Below are positions 13,835-24,884 of a stretch of DNA of 64,000 nt, one piece after another. The number at the start of each line of letters is the position of its first letter. Positions within the stretch are counted from its first letter, which is position 1. The notes beneath the pieces are model-generated. The model did not search any database. It was not told the DNA's origin and worked only from the letters and a program-made list of their open reading frames with translations. A program made the position numbers and the translations under genes. Source of the DNA: Casuarius casuarius (lineage: Eukaryota; Chordata; Aves; Casuariiformes; Casuariidae); the NCBI GenBank assembly GCA_003342895.1, contig PTFA01000314.1, positions 372,001 to 436,000 on the forward strand, written 5' to 3'.

Positions 13835-14684
13835 CTGTTTCATGAAAAAAACACCCATCCCACACTCAAAACAAAACATACTGTGTGGGTTATGGTGAGA
13901 ATACATTTTCAAAAACCTGCTGGCAGGCTGGGATTCCTAACAATGTTTCTCAAACAGCCTATACTGGATTTACATCCAGCATTTAAATGCAGTGAGGTCT
14001 AGGATGCTACCTATGGCAATGTTTTGACCCTTAAATATACAACTCCTTCCCTTCAATCAAATCAGTAAATTAATCAAGAGGTTTGGACCTGTATGCACCT
14101 GGCTGCTCTTGCTGTTCCAGCAGCTGGTGCAACAGCAGAGAAGAAAGCACATGTTTTTTCTAACTAATAGGATATTTCTCAGGCCATTCATTAAATAATG
14201 AGCCTTACGAAAAGTGGAAGAAAACTGTTTTAAACTAAAATAAGAGGTCTTTACAGCCTTTGTAGTGCTTCAACCAAGCTAATTTTATTTCTCAAAATTA
14301 CATTATGTGCACTTTGAACTTTGTCCTTCTGAGATGGGACCTCAGTTTTCAGGCTTATTACTGAGGTTGGAGCTGAAAGAATTGAAGCCGTTTTCAAACA
14401 GTCTTGGAGATGGGGGTGGAGGTTTGATTTTATTGTTGGTAGAAAGGGAGATAGAAGAGGTCAATGTGTTTTTTTTCTACTTGTCTAGGTCCTCTCTTCT
14501 CAGAAGGATATTTATTCTTTATGATCAGGTTAGTTGGACTAGTAAGAAGCAAAATTTCTCTACATACTTTACTTTGACTATCACAACTTATAGGTAGAAA
14601 TTTACTACAGTTTTTCTAATTTTCCATAAAGTAATTTTCCTTACACCTGCTTAAGAATCTGCAGCAAGGGAAATGCTCACTTAC

Positions 14685-14752
14685 CTGTCTTTCCAACTCA
14701 ATGACAACTTGCTTCTTTGGTCATTACTCTGTAGTGCTTTATGAATGGGGCA
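14685..14752 (-). pseudogene. STAP1: STAP1 SH2 exon 2 with frameshift
   Basis: Acceptor TTTCAG, donor GTAAGT. One frame gives APFIKHYRVMTKEA and then TGA (14700-14698). The homologous continuation VVIELERQ is in the next frame. Compared with mammalian IKHYKVM and IELEK the exon has a net one-base gain or two-base loss. Confidence 0.8.
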
Positions 14753-15433
14753 CTGAAAGGAAATAAAAAGAAAGTTGGTATGCTGCCAGAAATTAAATAC
14801 CTTTTGATGCATGATTGTTGTCATTATAAACGCTTTCACAGGAGCAGTGGATGTGATATCCCCAGGGCCTGTTGAAGGTGTGGGGCAAGGTTTGCTTTTT
14901 CCTGTTCTTGCTCTAGTTTAGGAATGTTAAGAATTGCAGATGTCATTCCCTGGCTCTCAGATGCCTCTTGTTTTGAAGCTCTGCAAAAGCTAAAATGTGC
15001 TAATTCAGTGGAAATATGGTGTGTTTTAGATTAAGTTACTGTTTGAAAACATTTGTTTTTTTCATTTTATTTGTTCGTTTTACCAAGGGATATGGTTTGT
15101 TCCATTCTTACACCTGTTCTTTATGATTAATTCTTAAACTCAGTAAGCTTTCATGGCTGGACAGCAGATAGGGAAAGGCTTTTCACCCAAGGAAATCAGC
15201 TTTTGATTTTTTCCCTTTGGTTTCTTTATTGCTTTTTGGTTTAGTTTAATTGGCTTTAGAGGCGGAAAGGACAAACAAATGAGTCTCAGGCCCATCCCTG
15301 CTGCTTCACATTGCCTTTCTCAAAACAACCAGAAGGTGGGGGATATCTCTGGATATTACCAATTCAGCTTTTAATACAGTGCCTGCTAGTTAAGACTGGG
15401 ATAATATACTGTGGAATCAACCTACTCTAGCAC

Positions 15434-15554
15434 TTGTCGAACTGTGATTGTCTAGTTCTTACTGTTGCTGCCAGGCCGCAGGATCAAATTCCTGCATGAA
15501 GAATTCTTTTATAACATCTCTGTCGCTTCTTGCTGAGATACTGCATGGAAACAC
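15434..15554 (-). pseudogene. STAP1: STAP1 SH2 exon 1 with two in-frame stops
   Basis: Acceptor ACATAG, phase matching the linker exon. The frame gives CFHAVSQQEATEML, stop, KNSSCRNLILRPGSNSKN, stop, TITVRQ. The stops are TAA at 15511-15509 (a glutamine in mammals) and TAG at 15454-15452 (a tyrosine in mammals), 19 codons apart in the same frame. The donor side (GTGCTA) is weak. Confidence 0.87.
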
Positions 15555-16125
15555 CTATGTAGAAGAGAGGAGAGAAACAGCACAAATACATGCTAGCAAG
15601 ACACTGTCATTCTGAGCTGTACAAAGAGTGATGTGGTCTACCAGGCTAATGCATCCTAACAATGCTAGGCTTGTCCAGGGTAGGCAGGACATCTGAAAGA
15701 CTCTTACTGAACAATGCTATTATAGAAATATAATTCAGGACAGCAGTGCTCTGGCCTTCTCAAAGAGAAAATGGCACCTTGGTTCAGATATGATGGTTTC
15801 TGGAGCCTTGCAAAGAACGTGAGATGAGTAACCAGAAATTAAGTTGAATTTCTCAAAAAGAATCAGTATTTTCTTCTAGATGAGCAATTTGCTACACTCT
15901 CATTGTTTTCAAAACAAAAATGCATTATAGAAAAGCTGCAGCAATAATCTTCCCCTTAGGAAATCTCCATAAAGGCCGATTTAAAGGTAGATTTTGCTCA
16001 TCAACTATCAAGCAACCCTTGTACAACAGTTGAATGTTAAACTTCTGTAGGAAAATAATACTTTGAAAGAAGAAGGCAAGGCTTTCTAGTCAGATTGGGG
16101 TTGGTATAGTTCAGTCAGAGCTTAT

Positions 16126-16299
16126 GCTGGCATAGCGGTCAGTGTACTGCTGTAGTTCCTGCTGGGGGGGGCTTTCTTCATTCAAGGGTGCACTTGGACA
16201 GTCATTAAGCGCCATCCTTCTTTTCTTGTCTTTCTCTAGCACTTCATGTTTTTTCATAACTTGACCAGGTAATAATGACTCATCCAGTGGAACTGACAT
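16126..16299 (-). pseudogene. STAP1: STAP1 linker exon with C8 frameshift and lost donor
   Basis: Acceptor TTTTCAG, then SVPLDESLLPGQV and HEVLEKDKKRR, clearly STAP1. After a run of eight C (plus-strand G at 16164-16171) the frame of homology shifts by one: the other frame gives a NYSSTLTAMPA-like end matching the mammalian exon end at MPA. The expected phase-2 donor there reads ATAAGC in place of GTAAGC. Read without a shift, the frame runs on and stops at a TGA just past the expected exon end (in DRYASISSD). Confidence 0.82.
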
Positions 16300-16773
16300 C
16301 TGAAAATGAATGCCAAAGTTAAAAAGGAAGTGAAAGAGTGGACAAACATTGTGAGCAATTGTTTCTGTGGCTATCACAACTAATTTCTAAGTGCAGCTGC
16401 CATGCAGAAGACTTTCTTACATGGTTGGTTTAAGCAGGTGTGATAATCTGGAAGGTTCGGGTCTTCTACTGCTTTGAGTAAGATGCTGCACCTCTGTTTG
16501 TATCAGAATAGTGAGATAAGTATATCTGTGGCCCGGCTTACCAAGGTGCAGAGATGTGCATTGACGGGAGTGGGAATCCACAATAATGTTTTGGGGTTGC
16601 TCTACTGCAAAAGGCCATGTAAACATGATTTAACCTATTTCAGCTAACCTGAGCTTTTAAGTGATTCAGCCAGGCCAGTGTAAAGTCACTTGTAAACAAA
16701 CCTCATTTAGTTCCCCACTGGTGGTTATCAATGAGAGTTTTGCTGTTTTTGAAGTGCATTTAGCTAAGAAGGT

Positions 16774-16774
16774 N
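16774..16774. other. Undetermined base (N)
   Basis: A single N in the sequence, within a STAP1 intron. It affects no exon. Confidence 0.99.
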
Positions 16775-17556
16775 TTGCATAAGAGCGAGTTTATATGAAA
16801 CTATTATGGAATGGTTATTCCACAGTAATTATTAGTGACTGTATTATTTTAACATGTAGATGAGACTTTAGACTCTCCATGCATTAGGAAAGGGGAGAAA
16901 AAGTTTAGCTATTTAAAGAGACTGAGGCAAATAAGCAAATCCAGCACTAGCATGACCTAAGTTAGTTTCTTTCATTTTAAAACACTTAGAGCTGGCAAAA
17001 TGCTGTGAGTTTTGCCTGTTGGACCAATAAGAGGAGCCCTGAGGGAGAGTGCTAGCTGTTCAGAATAATAGGGAAACAGCAGATAAGTTTAGTCGCTTCA
17101 AAAGTGCCATGTGAAGACTTCTGGGAAATACAAACTTTTTTTTTTCTCAGTAAAATAAACTACCGGACTGATGAGTTCTCTCAGGGATGCAGTTTGGCCA
17201 TTTCTATGTTTATGAGGTAAGGAATAACAGAATTTGTCTCTCTCACAGCATGCTTCCTTTGTCCACAGCTGTAGGGGATAGACACTTGCTAACAGTCTTT
17301 TCTTCTTGGACAGCAAAGAGTGGATTGGGATCTGTGTCTATTAGATACCATGGCAGATGAGCTGGGGTAAAATCACCCTGAATTTTGTTCTCAGAAAAAA
17401 CCTAGGTGTGGTTATAACCAACCCAACAGTTTAGTGTGTGCAAACATGTTGGCAGCAAGGCTTCATGGCTTGGGAAGCCAACTTGTGGCACGCACAAAGA
17501 CAAAAGCCCCTCATGGACACTTTTGACATAAAGCAAGATATAAAGCTCTTACCTAC

Positions 17557-17613
17557 CTTTGTTACAGTGAGAATAAAATCCTTCCATTCTTTCACAAGTT
17601 CACGGTCCTCTGC
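17557..17613 (-). pseudogene. STAP1: STAP1 PH-domain C-terminal helix exon (frame open)
   Basis: Acceptor CTCTCAG, 19 codons containing KEWKDFILTVTK, donor GTAGGT. The tryptophan helix that closes PH domains is kept. No lesion is seen. Confidence 0.87.
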
Positions 17614-18284
17614 CTGAGAGAACAGAAAATGACAGTATGAAGAAAGAATGCAGCAAAAAATGTACTATGTTTTCGTCTGGGAGACTCACATAACCCTCAT
17701 CCCTTTAGAAGTACCATGCCAAGCTACTTCATACCCTGAAGCCCAGCACTTCCTCAATACCCCATTTTCAATTTCAGAGGTGGGAAGGTAAGAAAGAGTG
17801 GGCTCTGTTGGAGTAAAAGGAGTAGGTTATATGGATCCAAATAGGAGGAAAAGCTAAGGAGACAGATGGGGCTCAGGATAAAACTTTCTAGGTAGTCCGT
17901 GAGCACTCTAACCTCTATGCCTTCTGAATAGGGGTATGGTTAGGTATTTTATTGCTCCCCTTTGTTTTACAGGTAACCTGGGCTATAGGCATGTCAGTGT
18001 GGAACTTCCTGGTTTCTCTCTCATATTTTCTTGTTCAATTCTTTGCTCATTCTATATTCCCAAATACTCCCAAGAAAAGTTTCTAATGCCTACAGGGGGA
18101 ATTTCCCTGATGTTAGTTCCTTCTGCTCCACCTCTCTCTTTGACTGCCTTTGGGTGCTGTCTGTCTGCAGGCTGCACACCTAGAGGCCACAAAGGCAGCT
18201 AGTACCCCCACATTGAAATGGAGCTCTGTGAGAAATATAGTAAAGCACTGGGTGGTTTACAAATTGTAGCTTTCCCTTTTTTAC

Positions 18285-18389
18285 CTTCAGTTCTAGTTCC
18301 TCATTTGACAGCATCAGGATGAACTGCACAAAGCCATTTTCATCCAGATAAATATTAGCTACTGAGATCAAAGCCAATATATCTAATTT
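18285..18389 (-). pseudogene. STAP1: STAP1 PH-domain exon (frame open)
   Basis: Acceptor TTCACAG, 35 codons starting KLDI and ending NEELELK, donor GTAAAA. It aligns with mammalian KLDIVDL and KEEVQLK. No lesion is seen. Confidence 0.85.
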
Positions 18390-18861
18390 CTGTGAATACT
18401 AAAGAGGAAAAAAGAAAAATAGCACAAGTTGTAATATTCACCAAAAATCTAGTTGTTCTCCAAAGAAATTTGTTTAGCAGAAAACATGTTGAGACTTTTT
18501 CTTTTCTGGAGTTTGGGTTAAGTTTCACTGACATCATGCCAAAGCTCAGCCCTTTATTTCTGCTTACAAAAGCTCTTTTCAGCAGCAATGTACCTTCTGG
18601 GTACACAGGCCACCCATCTCCACTTTGAGCACATACCAAAGCTCTCCTGTCAGCAGGAAGGCTTTACCTCATTAACAAAAGAAAGGCATGATCTCTTTGG
18701 TGCCTGTCATCAAAGCTGGCACGAGGGACATGCTTCTTATGGCCTAGAAGCTGGACTCATTTCAATGTCACTGTTTTACTAGCTCTCCCTATGAGTCCCA
18801 GTGACTCCTTGCTTCTCATACAAGAGTATGAGCACCTATGAGCCTGTCTGGGGCATGAGAG

Positions 18862-19690
18862 AACAAAATGGCTGTATCGGTTCAGACCAGTCGTCCACGT
18901 TGCTTAGTGCTCTGCCTGTAACAGCAGTCAGGGGTGGTCACTTGAGAAGAATAGGAACAAAACAGGCACATGATACCTGTGCCCTGGTACTCTTCCCGTC
19001 CCCTGCTACTTGCAGCTCAGGGGATTTCTTCAATCGGCTGTGGTGTGTTTGTGGGAGCGCCCTCCCAAGGACTTGTCCAATCTCCCCTAGGATCCATGGG
19101 AACTGCTGACACCTCCATCCTGTAGGAAGCAGTTACCTAGGCATGCGTGAGCTCCTTCAGCTCGTTACTTCATTTGATGGCCCCTAGTTCTTGCACTGCG
19201 AGGAGGCACTGAAGATCTTTATCGCTCCTCTCCCAACAGTTACTCATACTGGACGCTCCCATCACATCCCTTTTCTCTCCCGTACTCCATAAGCTCCTTT
19301 CTTCTCAGTCCTGGCCTGCTCAGTCATTCTTTGAAGGAGCTGTTCCTTGCCACCTTGTTGCCCTGCTCTGAATCTTTCAGGTCTACTGTCCTCTTTTTTG
19401 AGATGAAGGGGTCAGAATGGCATGCCGTATTCAAGATGTAGGTGGAACATGGGCTTTTACTGTGGCCTAAAGATCTTTTTTTCTGTCTTATTCTCTGTTC
19501 CTTTGCCAATAATTCCTAACACTTGCTTTGTAGTTTTGACCACTGTTGAGTGCTGAAGTGACCTTTTTATAGAACTGTCTATGGTAATGCTCAGGTCTTG
19601 TTCCTGAGTGACAATGATCAGCTCAGAGGCCATCACTTTACATGCGAACCTAGGATGGATTTTTCCCATTCTGGTCTTCATAATCACAGA
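18862..19690 (-). mobile_element. Old CR1-family LINE, 3' part
   Basis: Read on the minus strand this is the end of a CR1 reverse-transcriptase frame plus 3' region. From high to low coordinates I recognise the counterpart of CTGTCTTATT/TATTCAAGATGT (about 19400-19490), the CCCCTAGTTCTTG block near 19180 and the 3'-end block GGTTCAGACCAG near 18879. These match the widespread reptile and bird CR1 consensus as I know it, at high divergence and with gaps. It lies in the STAP1 intron between the exons at 18285 and 20141. Boundaries are approximate. Confidence 0.75.
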
Positions 19691-20140
19691 CATGATAAAC
19701 CTGCAAGACCCACCTGAGTATTTGCTTTGTGACTCTAACTAAAGCCTCAGCCACAGTACTCTGTGATAATACCAAGCACTTTTTCCTTAGCTGCATAAAG
19801 AAAGGTCATATTACATATCAAGATGCATTATACTCTTTTGTGAAGCAGAGGAAAGAGCACTCGGTAACATTGTGGAGCACTGTGGATACATTTATAGCTC
19901 AGGTGCTAAAGAATCTTTCTTTTTGTTTTGATGAGACAAATTAATATGTTACTGCTTATTTCACTCTTTTTTATTTTAATCTCAGCCTTTCTGTTACAAT
20001 GTTAGAAGCTATTTGCTTAGCTATGCAGATGAGAGAGAAAAGGAATGCAGCAAAGCGTCTGGAGTACCAAAGGATTACTTGATGAAAATAACAGATGCAA
20101 TTCATCAAATGCATAGTCACAAAGACAGCATGTTACTAAC

Positions 20141-20215
20141 TGTTGGGGCTTTCTTATCATTGTAAAAGTAGAGCATAATTCCTCTGAGTTCTGCCCAATA
20201 CACTTTAAATTCCTG
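20141..20215 (-). pseudogene. STAP1: STAP1 PH-domain exon (frame open)
   Basis: Acceptor TTTCAG, 25 codons encoding QEFKVYWAELRG and LYFYNDKKAP, donor GTTAGT. It matches the strands of the PH domain with YWTELRG in mammals. It appears about three residues short at its end, so the donor may have moved. Confidence 0.85.
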
Positions 20216-22530
20216 CTGAAAGGAAGAAATGTCAGTTAGTCAAGACAACTTTTTTAGTTCCCACCAAATGCTTAAAGTGAAAGGGCTGATAAAAACTCTG
20301 TCATCATTTGCTTTTATATCAGTGTTTTAAAGAGCATAAAAGAGTGAGGATATATTTGTTTTGCAAACAATGTAAAAAGAAAAAATTATTAAATAATTTG
20401 TTGATAGCTAGAAAGATATACAGGCTCCTGGCTTTGTTTTCTACTGTCCTAATCTGCCATGGAACAGGAAACTTTCCTGTCATTTGTTGATCTAGATCAT
20501 TATAATGTTGATCTAGACAATGGGTAAACTATATCGCTTTACTTGGCTTCAGTGCCTGCTAATGAAAACTCCTTTTCAGTAGCACTGAGAAACACATTCT
20601 CCTGCAGTTACCAGTTAACCAATACCGAAGATTTTTAACATTCATCAATTTAGAAGTCATAAGTAATGAAAGAAAAATATATTTTAAATACCATTTGAAA
20701 CATTCATTGTCCCTAAAATGCATAAAAGTGACACTCCATACTTTGGACAAATACAAAAGTGAGTTGGACAATCACTTAATTTTTAAGGTGAAAAGCAGAA
20801 AAATCAAGATCCTAATCCTGCTTAAGACAGCTAGTAAACAAAAAGCAAACTGTTTCCCTGTTGTTCTCAGCACATCATTCTCTAGAAGGTGGAAAACAGC
20901 ATGCAGTGAACATGTTTAAAGATGCTAATCTTCTGAACACTCTTCCCTTGAATTGCTTACTTGCATTTAATTTTGATCATGCTAGTTTATGGATAAGACC
21001 ATGTTAATGCCTTTCTTGTAAAGCTTGACAGTAGTCTGACCTATTAATTGGACTTCTTGCACTTGAAGAGATATTTTATATACTTCACCTTTAAATTACA
21101 TGTGATAGAGTTTGTAAATCAACAGCATGCCATGGTAAATATGACTGTCTGACTGTTACAAATGTTTCCTAAAACAATCATGCCCTGAATGATGGGAAAT
21201 GTTTTTCTCCTTTTCTTGTGCTGCTGAGAAGAGTATCTGTTATGGGACTGTGAACTGAGAATGCAAACATGTAAAACAGATGCTCTGTTCTAGTTTTCAG
21301 CTTGCTTACCTGTTTTTTGATTTTTTTTTTTTTGACACAAAGTTGGAGATTTTCACAGAAATAGAGAAAAGAAATAAGTCTTCAAGTCTGCAAGGTCATG
21401 TGAATTAGAGTGAACAAAATTTTTCCTAGAGTACCCTCCAGTTGTTCCTTGCTCCCTACATTGCTAACTCCTAACTAGTTTCTCTGGTGGTTTCTGTCAA
21501 ATTACTAGTGTAATGTTCTCTGTAGCACTCAGCCTCTGGGCCCCAACCTCTGAGCACTGCAGTGTGCTGTTAACGTAAATGTCCTCCTTAAAACATCTGT
21601 CCCCAGAAAGTTAATGAAGTCTGTGAAAGCTTGCTGTGGAGTAGTGCTTGGCTTAGAGAGGTATGGTGCTGGATGTCACAAGAAATTTTTGAATTGCACC
21701 TTATAAATTGGGCATTGTGCTCTAGGGAAATGCAGTAGTATTTGCCCAGGAATATCTTTTAGTGTTTCACAGCCCTAAGTGCTCCTTACACACCTGTGTG
21801 CAGTCTATCGGCATCACAGGGAGAAGGCAGCAGAATGATTACCACAGGAGGAAGTAGTACTTGTAACTCAGCACTGTGTGAAATTGAAGCTGCCCACTGC
21901 TTAAAGACAACTGTGGATATTTAAAATAAAGTAGTATTTGTAAAAGTAATGCACACATAGAGTCTTTTCTTTTTTCAAAAAGGTGCCATGAGATTGGAAG
22001 TGGCTGATAATAACATGATGTTTTTTAGAAGTCAGATCCAGTTAAGAAATATGTTTTAATGAGTTCTTTTCTCCTGGTGTCTGGTCTGTAGACCAGGTGG
22101 TTAGTACACCTCTTCAGCCCCACATAAGCCTCTCTAGACTGGTTGTATGTTATTCCTCTGGCCTGGTATTGTTTGTTATTCCATTATGGTATATATTACG
22201 TTTCAGACGGAGTATTCTTCAGGAAAAAAGTTTTTACATAGAAGTATTTAAATAAAGCAATGTGAGAGGGAGCTTTACTAAACATGCAAGTATTCTCCTG
22301 CTAGAAATAGCAAAGCAATGCTTAGAATAATTTTGAGTGCTGCAGACCATTTAACAGCGAGACTAATAGTCTGCTCTTTGTTTCTTGGAGTTCCTGTTTT
22401 CTGTGGTACCTTTTTGTTCTGGTGTTTGTGAACCACTGTGCTATTTTCATCCTTTGACTATGCCCATCTTTAGCCTCTGTAACTTGTATTGTCTCTACTC
22501 TGTCTTTGTTTCTGTATCTACAGAGATGAG

Positions 22531-22567
22531 AGTTAGGGTTAGGGCAAAGAGTAGGGTTAGGGCAAAG
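22531..22567. repeat. Short telomere-like tandem (TTAGGG) duplication
   Basis: Two adjacent units of 18-19 bases, each with two TTAGGG-type hexamers followed by CAAAG. Too short to be a true interstitial telomere array. Confidence 0.8.
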
Positions 22568-23247
22568 ACTGTTTTGTAACCGTAAGTGCAGGGATCACCA
22601 TTGTCAAGTGCTAACAAAGGCAATCAGCTTGATTAAGGACATGCTCTGAAAATACATGCTACTGCAGCACACAGAAAAGTATGAAGGCATTCAACGATTT
22701 GGGTCTTAAATGGTTATCCTGTGTCAAAAAATCAAGGTACTATTTTTCCTAGTTAGTCTGCATATGCTAAATGATCAGCCTTTAATAACAAGAAAAAATA
22801 GATGTAGAATGCCTCACATATACTTCCAGCAATGGGTTGTTGGGTATCTCAGGATGGATACTACTGTCCAGTAAATACAGGATGCATCTGAGCAATATTA
22901 CCATGTCAAACTTTGCCCTTGTTATTAAAAATATTGCATTAACCTTTCACCATGGTGTTAACTATGAAATCAGTCACACTCAGTCTGCATTTCAATAGGT
23001 AATAGTAAATTATAATAGAATCCAGGAGATATTGATGGTTACATCACATACTTTAGTTTACTTCTTTTTCAAGAAGCATGAACAGAAATGACTGAAAGTG
23101 CAAATTAAACTAGGTATCTTTATTTCAGTGCAACTGTGTATATTGGACAGCACTGGGAAGTGTTTCTCCTCCCAATCTTTAGCTCACGGTGACAGATTTC
23201 TGCAAAAATGTTTAAACACATCTACTTATGGGGACTGCGCACCTTAC

Positions 23248-23351
23248 CTGGCATCTTGAATGCCGGATTGACAGATAACCTTTGAAGTACAAAGGCAGAC
23301 CAGTGACCCTCTGTCGCTCGCTGGTTTAGGAATTTTCTCAGGCTCTTCCAT
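23248..23351 (-). pseudogene. STAP1: STAP1 first coding exon, frame broken
   Basis: On the minus strand an ATG at 23351-23349 opens MEEPEKIPKPASDR, like the lysine/proline-rich STAP1 start. The homologous continuation (SERQRVTGLPLYFKGYLSI, start of the PH domain) lies in another frame, and in that frame a TAA precedes it. A frameshift therefore falls around 23320-23330. The exon ends in CAG before GTAAGG. Confidence 0.8.
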
Positions 23352-24884
23352 AATGCTTCTCAGTGTCCTCTGGATATCGGATAGGGTTTTTTTCCCCCTC
23401 TCCTGTTCTTGTCTGCCTTGTGTCAGCCTCAGCTGGAGAAGAACTCACCCTGGTGAGAGGGGAAAAAAAGCAACAGCTTAAAGAGGAAGTCTCCGTACTT
23501 ACTTTTAGGTCAGTACATGCCACAGACTCTTTACTCAACATACAATCACAGGAGGAACCAGACTGAATGGATTCAAGGGTCTTTTTCAGCAAAGTGTCTA
23601 TGAGTTCATTCCTTGGTTTGCTCGAAGAGGAACAGCCAAATAATGAGCCTTCTGGTACGGAACAGCATCATTACCATGGCCAGTTTCGCTCGGAGATAAT
23701 GGCAGAAAAGCTTGCTTACTATAACTTAAAGCATTGGACTTAGGTCCAACGAGGGTTATGTGGGCTACCTACCAGCTAGGGAGACTGTACTCTTAGCTAC
23801 TTCCATAGTATTATTTACAATTTTCTGTGTGAATATGTGTTTAACATTAAGACTAGTTGAAATTCCTTTAGGAAATGGGACATCTAGTAGGATTATAGAA
23901 CCCCAAAAGCAATATTGGAAATAAGCCTACCTACTGTTACTGACAGCCAAATTTCTAATGTGCATGCAGGACAGAAGGACATCGATTGTGAAAGAACTAA
24001 TATACCAAAGCCTTTTAAAAAATTGTGAAGGGAAATTGTAGTTCAGGAGTGAAACGTTGGTCCTTCTGAAATGAGGGCTGAAATTTCCATTGACTTCACA
24101 GAACCATTACAATTTACTTCATTTCTGGCCTTTCCTGTAGCGTCCAGAAAGAATAGCGATGACATGACTTGCTATTTTGGTGCTTGGTGGTACGAGAGAC
24201 AAAGCGAACATGAAAAATTTCTGCGGATCATTTGTTGCTGAAAAATCTTCATGATTTTTGTTTCTCAGCAGCATGCAGCTTTAAGATGAGTACCTAACTG
24301 GCCTGTAAGGTGATCTGTGATGAATCATACAGCTGCTCACCAGTCCTAGCAATTGCATAGGTGAAAGTGAATTCTCCATGTCATCTCTAAATACTGCAGT
24401 GGACAGGTCCATGGTCTCAGGTTTTGTATACATTTCAGATTGTAGAGTTTGATGTGTGTTCTCTTTTAATTTCATTTAAATGGCAGAATCTGACTTCGCT
24501 ATTGAATTGTTGCAGAAGAGCTTATGAAGATAGGTACTAGCACCTCTGCTTGGCAAGGCTGAAAATGACTATGCACACTGGAATGGGTGAACTGAGTCCT
24601 GTGGGGTGCACTCTAAATTAAAGTGTCTTTTTAAAATATATTTTGGGCTGGCTATTGTAGTAGCATGTGCTCTCAACCAGTTCTTTTAGCAATAGGTTCT
24701 TATGAGTTCTTCGATAACACTTAAAAAAACCCCCACCCTCTGTGGTGATTGTAGGTACATTGGAGCGTTTAGAAAGCTGATGATTTCAACTTTTCTGAAA
24801 TTGATCCTTGTGCTATCCAAGAAGGGGAAAAAAAGATGGAGTGACTCCCAGGATACCTGTCCAAGGGAGGGATAGGGATGAATA
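23352..24884. other. STAP1 upstream region
   Basis: About 1.5 kb upstream of the STAP1 ATG. There is no CpG island here, so the original STAP1 promoter would be of the tissue-restricted type. An 84-codon open frame at 23338-23592 (-) is not recognisable. I could not place a STAP1 5' exon or TATA box with confidence. Confidence 0.4.

Larger units (their letters stand above)
13631..23351 (-). pseudogene. STAP1: STAP1 (signal-transducing adaptor protein 1), broken copy at its native locus
   Basis: STAP1 (BRDG1) is a cytoplasmic adaptor with a PH domain and an SH2 domain, acting downstream of Tec and Kit kinases in B cells and myeloid cells. Eight exons can be recognised by similarity to mammalian STAP1, in the right order on the minus strand: 23248-23351, 20141-20215, 18285-18389, 17557-17613, 16126-16299, 15434-15554, 14685-14752 and 13631-13834. 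Telling segments are LPLYFKGYL, VYWAELRG, EEWKDFILTV-like KEWKDFILTV, LLPGQV, EATEML, LILRPGSNSKN, IKHYRVM and VTLPSLHDVINYF. Lesions: frame break in the first coding exon, frameshift at a C8 run and loss of the donor G in the linker exon, TAA and TAG inside SH2 exon 1, frameshift with TGA in SH2 exon 2. It sits between UBA6 and CENPC with introns kept, so it is the decayed native gene and not a retrocopy. Single-base indels could be assembly error, but the two stops and the donor change are substitutions. Confidence 0.85.

Noticed and set aside
16111..16377. STAP1 linker exon taken as an intact 88-residue gene ending DRYASISSD
   Set aside because: The frame starts inside the upstream intron and ends past the expected exon boundary; the exon is a frameshifted part of STAP1.
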